DNA from: CAVQFB01 sp963711675 | GTDB lineage: Bacteria > Acidobacteriota > Terriglobia > Terriglobales > Acidobacteriaceae | DNA length: 64,000 bases | Reading direction: 5' to 3' | Assembly: GCA_963711675.1 (NCBI GenBank) | Contig: CAVQFB010000001.1 | Span: forward strand, 62,001 to 126,000 | In this document: piece by piece, positions 56,820-64,000 of the stretch | Layout of the letters: each line of letters starts with the position of its first letter | Position numbering within the stretch: the stretch's first letter is position 1 | Made by a program: the position numbers and the translations under genes | Notes under the pieces: model-generated | Database searches by the model: none | What the model was told of the DNA's origin: nothing | What the model saw: the letters and a program-made list of their open reading frames with translations, nothing else

Positions 56820-59592
56820 GTTGGGCTCCGGAGGAGAGAATGGCGGCGCGCACACGGTCCGGCGTCGCTGGTATTTTGCAAATGCGCACCCCTACGGCAT
56901 GATAAATGGCATTGAGGATGGCGGGAGCGGTCGGGATGACAGCCTGCTCTCCGATGCCCTTGGCGCCGAATGGACCGATGGGAGAGGGATCTTCGATCAG
57001 GATCGATTCGACGGGAGGAATGTCGCCGGCAGAGGGGATCAGGTAGTCGTGCAGGTTTTCGCCTTTGCCTGGGAAGAACTCTTCCATGAGTGCCATGCCG
57101 AGACCCTGAGCGACGCCGCCCTCGATCTGGCCTTCAATGAGCGTGGGATTGATGGCACGGCCGACATCGTGGGCAGCGGTGACTTTTAGAACGCGAATAG
57201 TCCCGAGATCGCCATCCACGACGATTTCCGCCATGTGTGCGCCGAAGCCGAAAACGGCGTAGGGATTGCCTTGACCGTTTTCGTCGAGCGGGCTGGTTGG
57301 AGGATCAAATGTGGCTTCGCCTGTAAAGACGTAGCCATGCCGGTCGAGAGGGAGATCAGCGAGCTTGAAGGCTTGCACCTTGTCGCCATCTTTGACGATT
57401 GCGCGACCGTTTTCAAAGGTGATGGCCGCGCAGTCACATGCATTCGCCAGCCGAAGGATGGCGCGGCGAATTTCCCTGCCCGCCATGTGAGCGGCCTTGC
57501 CGGTGACGAAGGTCTGGCGAGAGGCGGACGTCTTGCCGCAGTCAGGAGTGATGGCAGTGTCGCCGGAGAGTAAGTCGAAGCGATCGATTGGAGCACCGAG
57601 GGCGTCGGCGCAAATCTGGGCGACGATCGTATTCGAGCCTTGGCCAATGTCGACCGCGCCTTGGTGCAGTGCGATTCTGCCGTCGCGCTTTAATCCCACC
57701 CGCACCGTGGAAGGGTTAGGCAGGGAAGTGTTGCCGCATCCATACCACATGCCAGCCACACCGACGCCGCGGCGAAGCGGACCGCTATTGCCAGCATTGA
57801 ACGACACTGCTTCGGCGTGAGCGGCTTGCCACCTCGGCCGCAGCGCTTCAAAACAGGCGCGGATGCCGACACCCTCGCCAAGGACTTGTCCGGTGACGGT
57901 CGGCGAGTCGTTGGTCAGCGAGTTAAGAATGCGAAACTCCAGCTTGTCGATGCCCAGGCGATCGGAGAGATCGTCGTACAGTTGCTCTTGCGCGATGGCG
58001 GCCTGCGGCACGCCAAAGCCGCGAAATGCGCCGGCGGGGACGATGTTCGTATGCACCGCGCGAGTGAGAGCGCGATAGTGGGGCACGCGATAGGGACCCG
58101 AAGCATGCACGGGAACGCGAGCCGCGACCGTTGGTCCCCACGACGAGTAGGCGCCCGTGTTGAAATCGGCGGTGAAATCCAGTGCGAGGAGTTTACCTTC
58201 GCGCGTAGCGCCGGCGCGAGCATGAATGCGCGCGGGATGACGCTTGGTGGTCGAGACAATGGACTCGTTACGCGAATAGACCATGCGCACAGGGCGGCGA
58301 AGGTGCCAGGCCGCGAGCGCAACAAAAGGCTGGACCGAAAGATCCAGCTTCGAGCCGAAGCCGCCACCAACGGCAGTGGGAATGATGCGGACTGCCTCCG
58401 GGGGAATACCGAGTATTTTGGCGATGTCCGCACGATCCATATAGGGCGATTGGGTGCAGGCCTGGACTTCGATTTGATCGCCGACGCGTCGAGCGAATCC
58501 GGCCTCGGGTTCGATGTAGGCGTGCTCGACGAAGCCTGTTTCGTACTCGTCTTCGACGACGATATCCGCTCCTGCCAGGGCCTTGTCGACATCGCCAGAA
58601 ACGACGCGCCCCCGAACCAGCACATTGTCCGGACGGTGAGCGTGAATTCGCGGCGCGGCGGGGTCAAGAGCGGCATCGATGGTCATGAGTGGCGGCAACT
58701 CTTCCCAGGTGACCGGAAACTTCGAGCGATCGAGAGCTTCCATGGTCGAGGATTCGCCGACCACAGCCGCGATGGCTTCTCCTCGATAGCGCGCTTCGAC
58801 GTGTGCAAACACGGGTTGATCCGCGAGAGGAGGAATGACACCGTAGCAGTCCTCTCCGGGGACATCCTTCGCCGTGAAGATCCCAGCGATACCTGGATTG
58901 GATAGCTTAAATGCCTCAAGGTCACCGAAGTGAAAGCGGGCGCGATGATAAGGACTCCGTATGGCACGGAGAACAAAGGTTTGAGCCGGCGTTTCATCGG
59001 CGCCGAAGATTTCGCTACCGTCTACTTTACGTTTTCCGTCGAGACGAACCAGGCGCGCGCCGACCGCAGCACCTGCCTCGGGAGAAGGTGCGGCGAGATC
59101 GCCCGAACCAGCATCAAGGATCGCCGTGATGATCTTGCGGTAACCGGTGCAACGGCAGAGCACACCGCCGATTGCGTCGGTGACTTCGGTTTCCGAGGGC
59201 GCCGCATTCCTTTCAAGAAGAGCGGTCGCCGCAACCAACATGCCGGGAGTACACGCTCCACATTGCGCGGCGCCGTGGGACAGGAAACTTTTCTGGATGC
59301 GATCAAACAAGGGCGGCCGCGCGGCCAAACCTTCCACGGTGGCGACATCGCATCCTTCAGCCTGCCCGACCGCGACGAGACACGCACAGACCGGATCGCC
59401 ATCCAACAGAACCGTGCAGGCGCCGCAGTCGCCGGCATCGCATCCGATCTTCGTTCCCGTGAGGCCAAGATCATCACGCAAGATTTTTGACAGTCGCGCG
59501 GCGGGAGAAGTGGTGACACTGAACGCCCTGCCGTTCACGGAAAAGTTGACAGCGGCCGGCGCTGGGGCAGCGAGGTCTGGTGCTGTGGCCAT
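56812..59592 (-). CDS. molybdenum hydroxylase, fused [2Fe-2S] and Mo-cofactor subunits
   Basis: A 926-residue fusion. Residues ~15-165 hold two [2Fe-2S] sites: KIGCDAGDCGACTVLLDG, and CGACTPGML with LCRCTGYRKI. Residues ~180-920 are the xanthine-dehydrogenase-type Mo-binding subunit: VGGGFGSKLDL, PAGAFRGFGVPQ, GQGSNTIVAQI, and the catalytic Glu in GAKGIGEQAVIP. It adds OH to an N-heterocycle, probably nicotinate at C6. Most relatives keep these subunits separate. FAD is on the next upstream protein. ATG 59592 overlaps that gene's stop as TGATG. Intact frame. Confidence 0.9.
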   Translation of the reverse strand: MATAPDLAAPAPAAVNFSVNGRAFSVTTSPAARLSKILRDDLGLTGTKIGCDAGDCGACTVLLDGDPVCACLVAVGQAEGCDVATVEGLAARPPLFDRIQKSFLSHGAAQCGACTPGMLVAATALLERNAAPSETEVTDAIGGVLCRCTGYRKIITAILDAGSGDLAAPSPEAGAAVGARLVRLDGKRKVDGSEIFGADETPAQTFVLRAIRSPYHRARFHFGDLEAFKLSNPGIAGIFTAKDVPGEDCYGVIPPLADQPVFAHVEARYRGEAIAAVVGESSTMEALDRSKFPVTWEELPPLMTIDAALDPAAPRIHAHRPDNVLVRGRVVSGDVDKALAGADIVVEDEYETGFVEHAYIEPEAGFARRVGDQIEVQACTQSPYMDRADIAKILGIPPEAVRIIPTAVGGGFGSKLDLSVQPFVALAAWHLRRPVRMVYSRNESIVSTTKRHPARIHARAGATREGKLLALDFTADFNTGAYSSWGPTVAARVPVHASGPYRVPHYRALTRAVHTNIVPAGAFRGFGVPQAAIAQEQLYDDLSDRLGIDKLEFRILNSLTNDSPTVTGQVLGEGVGIRACFEALRPRWQAAHAEAVSFNAGNSGPLRRGVGVAGMWYGCGNTSLPNPSTVRVGLKRDGRIALHQGAVDIGQGSNTIVAQICADALGAPIDRFDLLSGDTAITPDCGKTSASRQTFVTGKAAHMAGREIRRAILRLANACDCAAITFENGRAIVKDGDKVQAFKLADLPLDRHGYVFTGEATFDPPTSPLDENGQGNPYAVFGFGAHMAEIVVDGDLGTIRVLKVTAAHDVGRAINPTLIEGQIEGGVAQGLGMALMEEFFPGKGENLHDYLIPSAGDIPPVESILIEDPSPIGPFGAKGIGEQAVIPTAPAILNAIYHAVGVRICKIPATPDRVRAAILSSGAQRA

Positions 59593-60428
59593 CAGCAACT
59601 CCTCACACAGGCGTCGAGAGAGCGCTTCACCAGGGTCAGGGTTGCGTCGTGGCGATATGCGGCGGTGGCACGCACGTCATCGATTGGGGAAAGCCGGGCG
59701 AGGCGTTCGCGCACTACTGCCGATGCCAGTCCAGAGTGGGCAGGGACGCCGACCAGGGCATTCTCCAGCTCGCGAAGGCGTTGGGCTTTCGCCGAACATG
59801 AGCCGACTGCGATCCGAGCTTCGGATACGCGGCCAGTCTTATCGACAGCCACAACGGTTGCCACCATGCTGATCGAAATCACCAGGTAGCGACGGGCGCC
59901 GAGCTTGATGAAAGTGGACGCGGCATTGTCCAACCGGCGGGGAACAAAGACGTGAGCGAGAATTTCATCGGGACGGCGAAGCGTGCTTCGGTTTCCGACG
60001 ATGAAGTCGGCCAGAGGCACGCGGCGCGTTCCTGCCGATGACACGAGCTCCACCTCGGCGTCGAGCACGAGCAGAGGCGGGACTCCATCGGCTGCGGGCG
60101 ATGCGTTGCACAGATTGCCCGCCACTGTGCCTCGGTTCTGGATCTGCACGGAGCCGACCTCTCGCGCCGCACTCTTGAGCGCGTCGAAGCAGCGGGGCAG
60201 AGGCGTGGTGATGACTTCGGTCCAAGTCGTCAGTCCACCGATGCGGACCTGATCGGAATCGACGGAAATGCCCTTGAACTCGGTAAGGCCGGATATGTCA
60301 ACCACGGGTGTGATGAGAGGATGGTCACCCAAAGCCGGGAAGAAGTCGGTTCCGCCGGACAGAATCTGGGACGGACGAGCAGCCAAAGCTTCGATTGCGG
60401 CGCTAAGTGTCCTCGGCCTGAAGTACAA
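59592..60428 (-). CDS. FAD-binding subunit of the molybdenum hydroxylase (CoxM-like)
   Basis: 278 residues. It has PRTLSAAIEALAARPSQIL, SGGTDFFPAL in place of the usual AGGTDL motif, QIRNRGTVAGNLC-like (QIQNRGTVAGNLCNASPA), and the CoxM-type C-terminal helix bundle. It carries electrons from the Fe-S centres of the fused partner to FAD. The start is TTG at 60428, preceded by GGGGGACC. It opens the six-gene overlapping operon; divergent from it lies the secreted repeat protein gene. Confidence 0.88.
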   Translation of the reverse strand: MYFRPRTLSAAIEALAARPSQILSGGTDFFPALGDHPLITPVVDISGLTEFKGISVDSDQVRIGGLTTWTEVITTPLPRCFDALKSAAREVGSVQIQNRGTVAGNLCNASPAADGVPPLLVLDAEVELVSSAGTRRVPLADFIVGNRSTLRRPDEILAHVFVPRRLDNAASTFIKLGARRYLVISISMVATVVAVDKTGRVSEARIAVGSCSAKAQRLRELENALVGVPAHSGLASAVVRERLARLSPIDDVRATAAYRHDATLTLVKRSLDACVRSC

Positions 60429-60596
60429 CGGTTGGTCCCCCGACGGCGCGATGCCTTGATCGGCGCAGTATTGAGGCCAATTTGTATACGAATCACATCC
60501 GTTTGTACAGCATCATGGGAGACCGGTATTGGCGTTTCGTGCTGTGCATTCGTGAAGTGCGGAAGGATATAAAATGTGTCGAGTGGGAGTATCCAG

Positions 60597-61778
60597 ATGA
60601 GGCATTCCTTTGTTCCGACCATCGCGTTTGGGTTGCTGGTCTCTCCTTTTATGTGGGCGCAGGCGAGCGGTTCCGGATCCGGGGGCTATACCGACCTGTC
60701 CTCGAGTTCGACGAGCCAGCAGAGCGATCCTACAGGGACCTTGAATCCGACCAGAACCAAGGACTCGCACAAGGAAAGCGGGGGTCGGACTAGTTGACAA
60801 GCAGTCCGTCGAGCGCCTGGTATGGATGGCAGCTACCAGCCCTACCTCGATAGCGAGCAAGAGTCGGTAAAGGTTAACGACACGACGACGCGGACGATCC
60901 GGCGGACCTATGGCCGGGGACCCGACGGACAGAAGGTTCTCACGCAAGTCACCGAAGAAGAAACACGGACACTGCCCGGCGGTGCGCAGAAGGTTGTTCG
61001 AACGACTTCGAGCCCTGACGTGAATGGCGGGTTGCAGGTGGTGCAACGCCAGATGGAGGACTCGAAGCAGATCAGTCCGTCGGTGCGGGAAACGAACACT
61101 ACGGTGTTGACGCCCGATCTCAATGGCGGGTTCTCGCCGAGCGTCCGCATGCAATCGCGAGAGACCAAGACGGGCGATCGCACAACGCAGTTCAAGACCT
61201 CGACTCTGGCGCCCGATGGCAACGGAAGCTGGCAGGTCAACGAGGTTCGCGAAGGCGTCGTTACCGATGATGGAGCCGGAGGAAAAACCAAAGATGAGCG
61301 CGTCCTGCGGCCGGGGAGCGATGGCAATCTGGCAGTGACGAATCGCACCGTGACCCGTGAGGCGCAGAGTGCGACCGGAGACAAGCGGCAAACTGTCGAG
61401 AGATATTCCGCCGATCTGCCGGGAAGCTCTCCGGACGGCATGCAATTGAACCAGCGGGTGACGACCGTCCAGCGGAAGACGGCTGGAGGCGGGGAATCGA
61501 CAGAACAGCAGGTGGATCAGCGAAACGCTGCGTCCCCAAGCGACAGTCTGCGCACGACGCAAAAGACGATTGACATCGTGCGTCCGGCTTCCGCGAGCAA
61601 TACCAGCAATGAAAGCAGAACTATCCAATCGCTGGGAGCGGATGGTGACTTAGGCGTGGTCTGGGTCGACACGAAAAAAGTTCAAAGCAGCGCTCCCCCG
61701 GTTCACGTCGACACGAAAAAGGCACCGACGCCGCCGCAGACGAAAGTCGATGCCAGCGCAGGAACGAAGCCGAAGTAG
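60597..61778 (+). CDS. secreted protein of seven PDxNG repeats, with two frameshifts
   Basis: Signal peptide MRHSFVPTIAFGLLVSPF MWAQA, then a Ser/Thr-rich stretch. The main part (from about 60822, 318 residues) contains repeats built around a P-D-x-N/D-G turn followed by a strand: GPDGQKVLTQV, SPDVNGGLQVVQR, TPDLNGGFSPSVR, APDGNGSWQVNEV, PGSDGNLAVTNR, SPDGMQLNQRV, GADGDLGVVWV. Such spacing fits a beta-rich exported protein. I do not recognise a named family. The frame changes twice between 60790 and 60822, so the N-terminal and main parts are joined by inference. Start ATG 60597 follows TGGGAG. Confidence 0.62.
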
Positions 61779-61920
61779 ACCGGTCCCTCGATCAGCGGCG
61801 CGGGCGCTCGCGTTTCTGGTTTGTCGTTCTGAACCTCTGCCAATCGATCCCCAAACCCCATATTTCGACGCCAAACCGCGGTCGCGTGATTGAAGGTCAC
61901 CGGGGCTGGGGCGTCCGCGG

Positions 61921-61936
61921 TGTGATCCGCATCACA
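61921..61936 (+). promoter_or_regulatory. CRP/FNR-family binding site upstream of hypC
   Basis: TGTGATCCGCATCACA is an exact TGTGA-N6-TCACA, the E. coli CRP consensus. Its centre lies 56 bp before the hypC ATG. A second such element is at 62333-62348. Which regulator of this superfamily binds cannot be told from the DNA. Confidence 0.65.
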
Positions 61937-61984
61937 GCGGCGGCGGACATACCGGAATAAGGTAAGTGCCAGAGGACGTGGCGG

Positions 61985-62245
61985 ATGTGTCTAGCGATTC
62001 CGGGCAAGATTCTGGATAGCGAAGAATGCGCCGGGGCGCGTATTGGCCGCGTGCAGTTCGGCGGGATCGTACGCAAGGTTCGGCTGGACTTTGTTCCGGA
62101 AGCCGTCGTTGGCGACTATGTCGTGGTCCACGTCGGATTCGCCATTTCGCGCATCGACGCCGAAGAAGCCCAGCGCACGTACGAACTGCTCGATGAAATG
62201 GGCATGCTTACAGACGAGCTTCCGCCAATAGAAACCGACGCGTGA
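61985..62245 (+). CDS. hypC: [NiFe] hydrogenase maturation protein HypC
   Basis: 86 residues starting MCLAIPGKI, the invariant HypC N-terminus whose Cys binds iron while the CN and CO ligands are built. Also GRVQFGGIVRKVRLDFV and VGDYVVVHVGFAISRID. ATG at 61985 follows AGAGGA. First gene of hypC-hypD-hypE. The structural hydrogenase genes are not in this window. Confidence 0.93.
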   Translation: MCLAIPGKILDSEECAGARIGRVQFGGIVRKVRLDFVPEAVVGDYVVVHVGFAISRIDAEEAQRTYELLDEMGMLTDELPPIETDA

Positions 62246-62332
62246 GATGAACTGGTGATCTCCGTTCTTCTCGGGGCGCTTGGCAAACGACCTCCCCCGC
62301 CCTCCCCCAATTGTGCGTTTCTCACAGTTGCC

Positions 62333-62348
62333 TGTGATGTCGATCACC
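62333..62348 (+). promoter_or_regulatory. second CRP/FNR-like site, upstream of hypD
   Basis: TGTGATGTCGATCACC matches TGTGA-N6-TCACA except the last base. Its left half also forms the right arm of a small hairpin (TCACAG-TTGC-CTGTGA, 62322-62337). Centre 121 bp before the hypD ATG, in a 216-bp gap that is unusually long for a hyp operon. Confidence 0.55.
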
Positions 62349-62461
62349 GCTGTTCCGGAAGGTGCGCCGATAGAGTGGTTCCCGAAATGGGATTGGTCGG
62401 CGCCGGAGTGTATGCTCGACTGATGACTGCGGCGGATGGGGCAAGTGGCGGGTGGCAACAA

Positions 62462-63558
62462 ATGAAATACATCGAGGAGTACCGCGATGAGCGAATTGCC
62501 CGTGCCCTGGCGGCGGAGATTACCCAGCGCGCCACGAAACATTGGGTGCTGATGGAAATTTGTGGCGGCCAGACCCACACCATCATGCGCTACGGTCTGG
62601 ACGAACTGCTGCCCTCCAACATCGAGCTAGTTCACGGCCCAGGGTGTCCCGTCTGTGTTACTCCACTTGAAATCATCGATCAGGCCATCGAACTGGCTTC
62701 GCGTCCTGACGTCACGCTGGTGTCGTACGGCGACATGCTGCGCGTGCCGGGATCGCAATCGGACCTGTTCCGAGTGAAAGCGCAGGGCGGCGACGTGCGA
62801 GTCGTGTACTCGCCGATCGAGGCGTTGAAAATTGCGCGCGCGAATCGCGAACGCAAGGTAGTTTTTCTCGCCATTGGTTTTGAAACTACGGCGCCCGCGA
62901 ATGCTATGGCGGTATGGCAGGCGAGACGCGAGGGGCTCGACAATTTTTCGCTGCTGGTCTCGCATGTGCTGGTTCCACCCGCCATTCGGGCACTGATGGC
63001 CTCCCCTGAAAATCGTGTTCAGGGATTCATCGCGCCGGGACACGTGTGCACCGTGATGGGCTACGAGGAATACGAAGCACTGGTGCGGGATTTTCGTGTG
63101 CCCATCGTCGTGGGCGGCTTTGAGCCCGTGGATCTGCTCGAGGCGGTGCTGATGCTGGTGAAGCAGCTCGAGACGGGAACGGTGGTGGTTGAAAATCAGT
63201 ACGTGCGCTCGGTGAGCTATCGCGGGAACCTGCCCGCCCAACAGGTGGTGAAAGAAGTATTCGAGATCGCTGACCAGAAGTGGCGCGGCATTGGAAGTAT
63301 CCCGAAGAGCGGTCTGCAACTTCGGCCGAGTATGCCGCCTACGATGCCGCAAAGGTTTTCGGGGTGTCGCAGATCACGGTAGAGGAGCCGGCGGAATGCA
63401 TCAGCGCGCAGGTGCTGCAGGGGCTGAAGAAGCCGACGGACTGTCCGGCGTTCGCCATGCGGTGCACTCCGGAGAATCCGCTGGGGGCGCCGATGGTGTC
63501 GTCGGAAGGAGCATGCGCGGCCTACTACCACTATCGCCGGCACATGGCGGCAGTTTAA
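62462..63558 (+). CDS. hypD: [NiFe] hydrogenase maturation protein HypD, with a frameshift near 63328
   Basis: About 365 residues. HypD holds a [4Fe-4S] cluster and carries the Fe(CN)2CO unit together with HypC. Motifs: LMEICGGQTHTIMRYGL, HGPGCPVCVTPLEIID, TLVSYGDMLRVPGS, AIGFETTAPANAM, PGHVCTVMGYEEYE. After IPKSGLQLRP the frame changes to EYAAYDAAKVFGV, and the last ~75 residues (CPAFAMRCTPENPLGAPMVS, including conserved Cys) follow. One extra base in CGGCCGAG explains it. Start ATG 62462 gives MKYIEEYRDERIA, typical of HypD. Confidence 0.88.
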
Positions 63559-63567
63559 GGACAGATT

Positions 63568-64000
63568 ATGGCCACGAAAACCATTTCTGAGCTGAGTTGC
63601 CCCACGCCGCTGCCGGTGAAGGACACCATCGTTCTCGGGCACGGCAGTGGCGGCACACTGAGCGCGGAATTGGTTCGCGACATCTTCCTGCCCGCGTTTC
63701 GGAATCCGGCGCTGGCACGGCTGGACGACCAGGCAATCGTGCAAGTCGGAAAGACGCGGTTGGCGTTTACGACCGACTCGTTCGTAGTCAAGCCGCTCTT
63801 CTTCCCTGGAGGAGATATCGGCTCGCTCGCCGTGCACGGCACGGTGAATGATCTGGCCATGGGCGGGGCCAAGCCGCTCTTCCTCAGCGCGGCCTTCATC
63901 ATTGAAGAGGGATTGTCGATGAGCGTGTTGCGGCGAGTGGTGGAGTCGCTGCAGCGGGCCGCGGCGGAAGCTGGCGTTGAGGTGGTGACCGGAGACACCA
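63568..64000 (+). CDS. hypE: [NiFe] hydrogenase maturation protein HypE, N-terminal part (runs off the window)
   Basis: ATG at 63568, 9 bp after hypD. 144 codons are visible: IVLGHGSGGTLSAELVRD, TTDSFVVKPLFFPGGDIG, GTVNDLAMGGAKPLF, the PurM-like ATP-binding half of HypE, which dehydrates carbamoyl to the cyanide ligand. The C-terminal acceptor Cys is beyond the window. Confidence 0.93.
   Translation, partial: MATKTISELSCPTPLPVKDTIVLGHGSGGTLSAELVRDIFLPAFRNPALARLDDQAIVQVGKTRLAFTTDSFVVKPLFFPGGDIGSLAVHGTVNDLAMGGAKPLFLSAAFIIEEGLSMSVLRRVVESLQRAAAEAGVEVVTGDT

Noticed and set aside
60513..61628. 371-codon minus-strand ORF
   Set aside because: It overlaps the secreted repeat protein gene and has no recognisable features.

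Overview
The window reads as chromosomal DNA of a high-GC soil bacterium, most likely an acidobacterium (Terriglobia type). I infer this from two very large TonB-dependent receptors with N-terminal carboxypeptidase-regulatory-like domains, a transaldolase/glucose-6-phosphate isomerase fusion, an orphan Flp pilin, and several families of dispersed intergenic palindromes and GTCATCCTGAGC-type repeats. No rRNA, CRISPR array, transposase or integrase was seen. The one tRNA is tRNA-Arg(CCG) at 16713-16789.

Layout. 1-8939 (minus strand): sugar-phosphate operon, read tkt, tal-pgi, gnd, zwf, glk, pgl, giving a full oxidative pentose phosphate route from glucose. 9304-17698: mixed housekeeping and accessory genes (PilZ protein, TolC/HlyD export pair, cytidylate-kinase-like protein, Flp pilin, 2-keto-4-pentenoate hydratase-like enzyme, tRNA-Arg with a duplicated 3' end, RRM protein, zinc-ribbon protein), followed by typA. 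19872-36438: a divergent locus that looks like polyamine uptake and degradation. Leftward from a MerR/XRE/cupin regulator run potD, potA, potB, potC and an FAD amine oxidase. Rightward run a TonB receptor, a class III aminotransferase, an APC permease, an aldehyde dehydrogenase and a GabT-like aminotransferase. A 25-bp dyad and a TATAAT promoter lie between the two arms. 36605-40801: a DUF5666-like protein and a second TonB receptor. 41112-48489: LemA and TPM proteins, a degenerate nucleotidyltransferase, cysK-cysE, a possible secreted NADAR-like protein, chrA and an exported hemerythrin.

48727-50900 holds a zinc metallopeptidase and a D-Ala-D-Ala-ligase-like ATP-grasp enzyme. 51117-60428 is a tight catabolic cluster: nicotinamidase-like hydrolase, enamidase-like amidohydrolase, two tandem DUF1185 proteins, a UPF0280 protein, a 6-hydroxynicotinate-reductase-like protein and a two-polypeptide molybdenum hydroxylase. 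Six of these genes overlap end to end, and together they fit a reductive nicotinate-type ring degradation route. 60597-61778 encodes a secreted repeat protein. 61985 to the window end is hypC-hypD-hypE ([NiFe] hydrogenase maturation) with two CRP/FNR-like sites.

Twelve or so conserved genes carry one or more frameshifts, some at homopolymers. Single shifts (tkt, aldh, cysK) look like sequencing errors. The many shifts in potD and the first TonB receptor could be decay or locally poor sequence. Coordinates of such genes span all frames.
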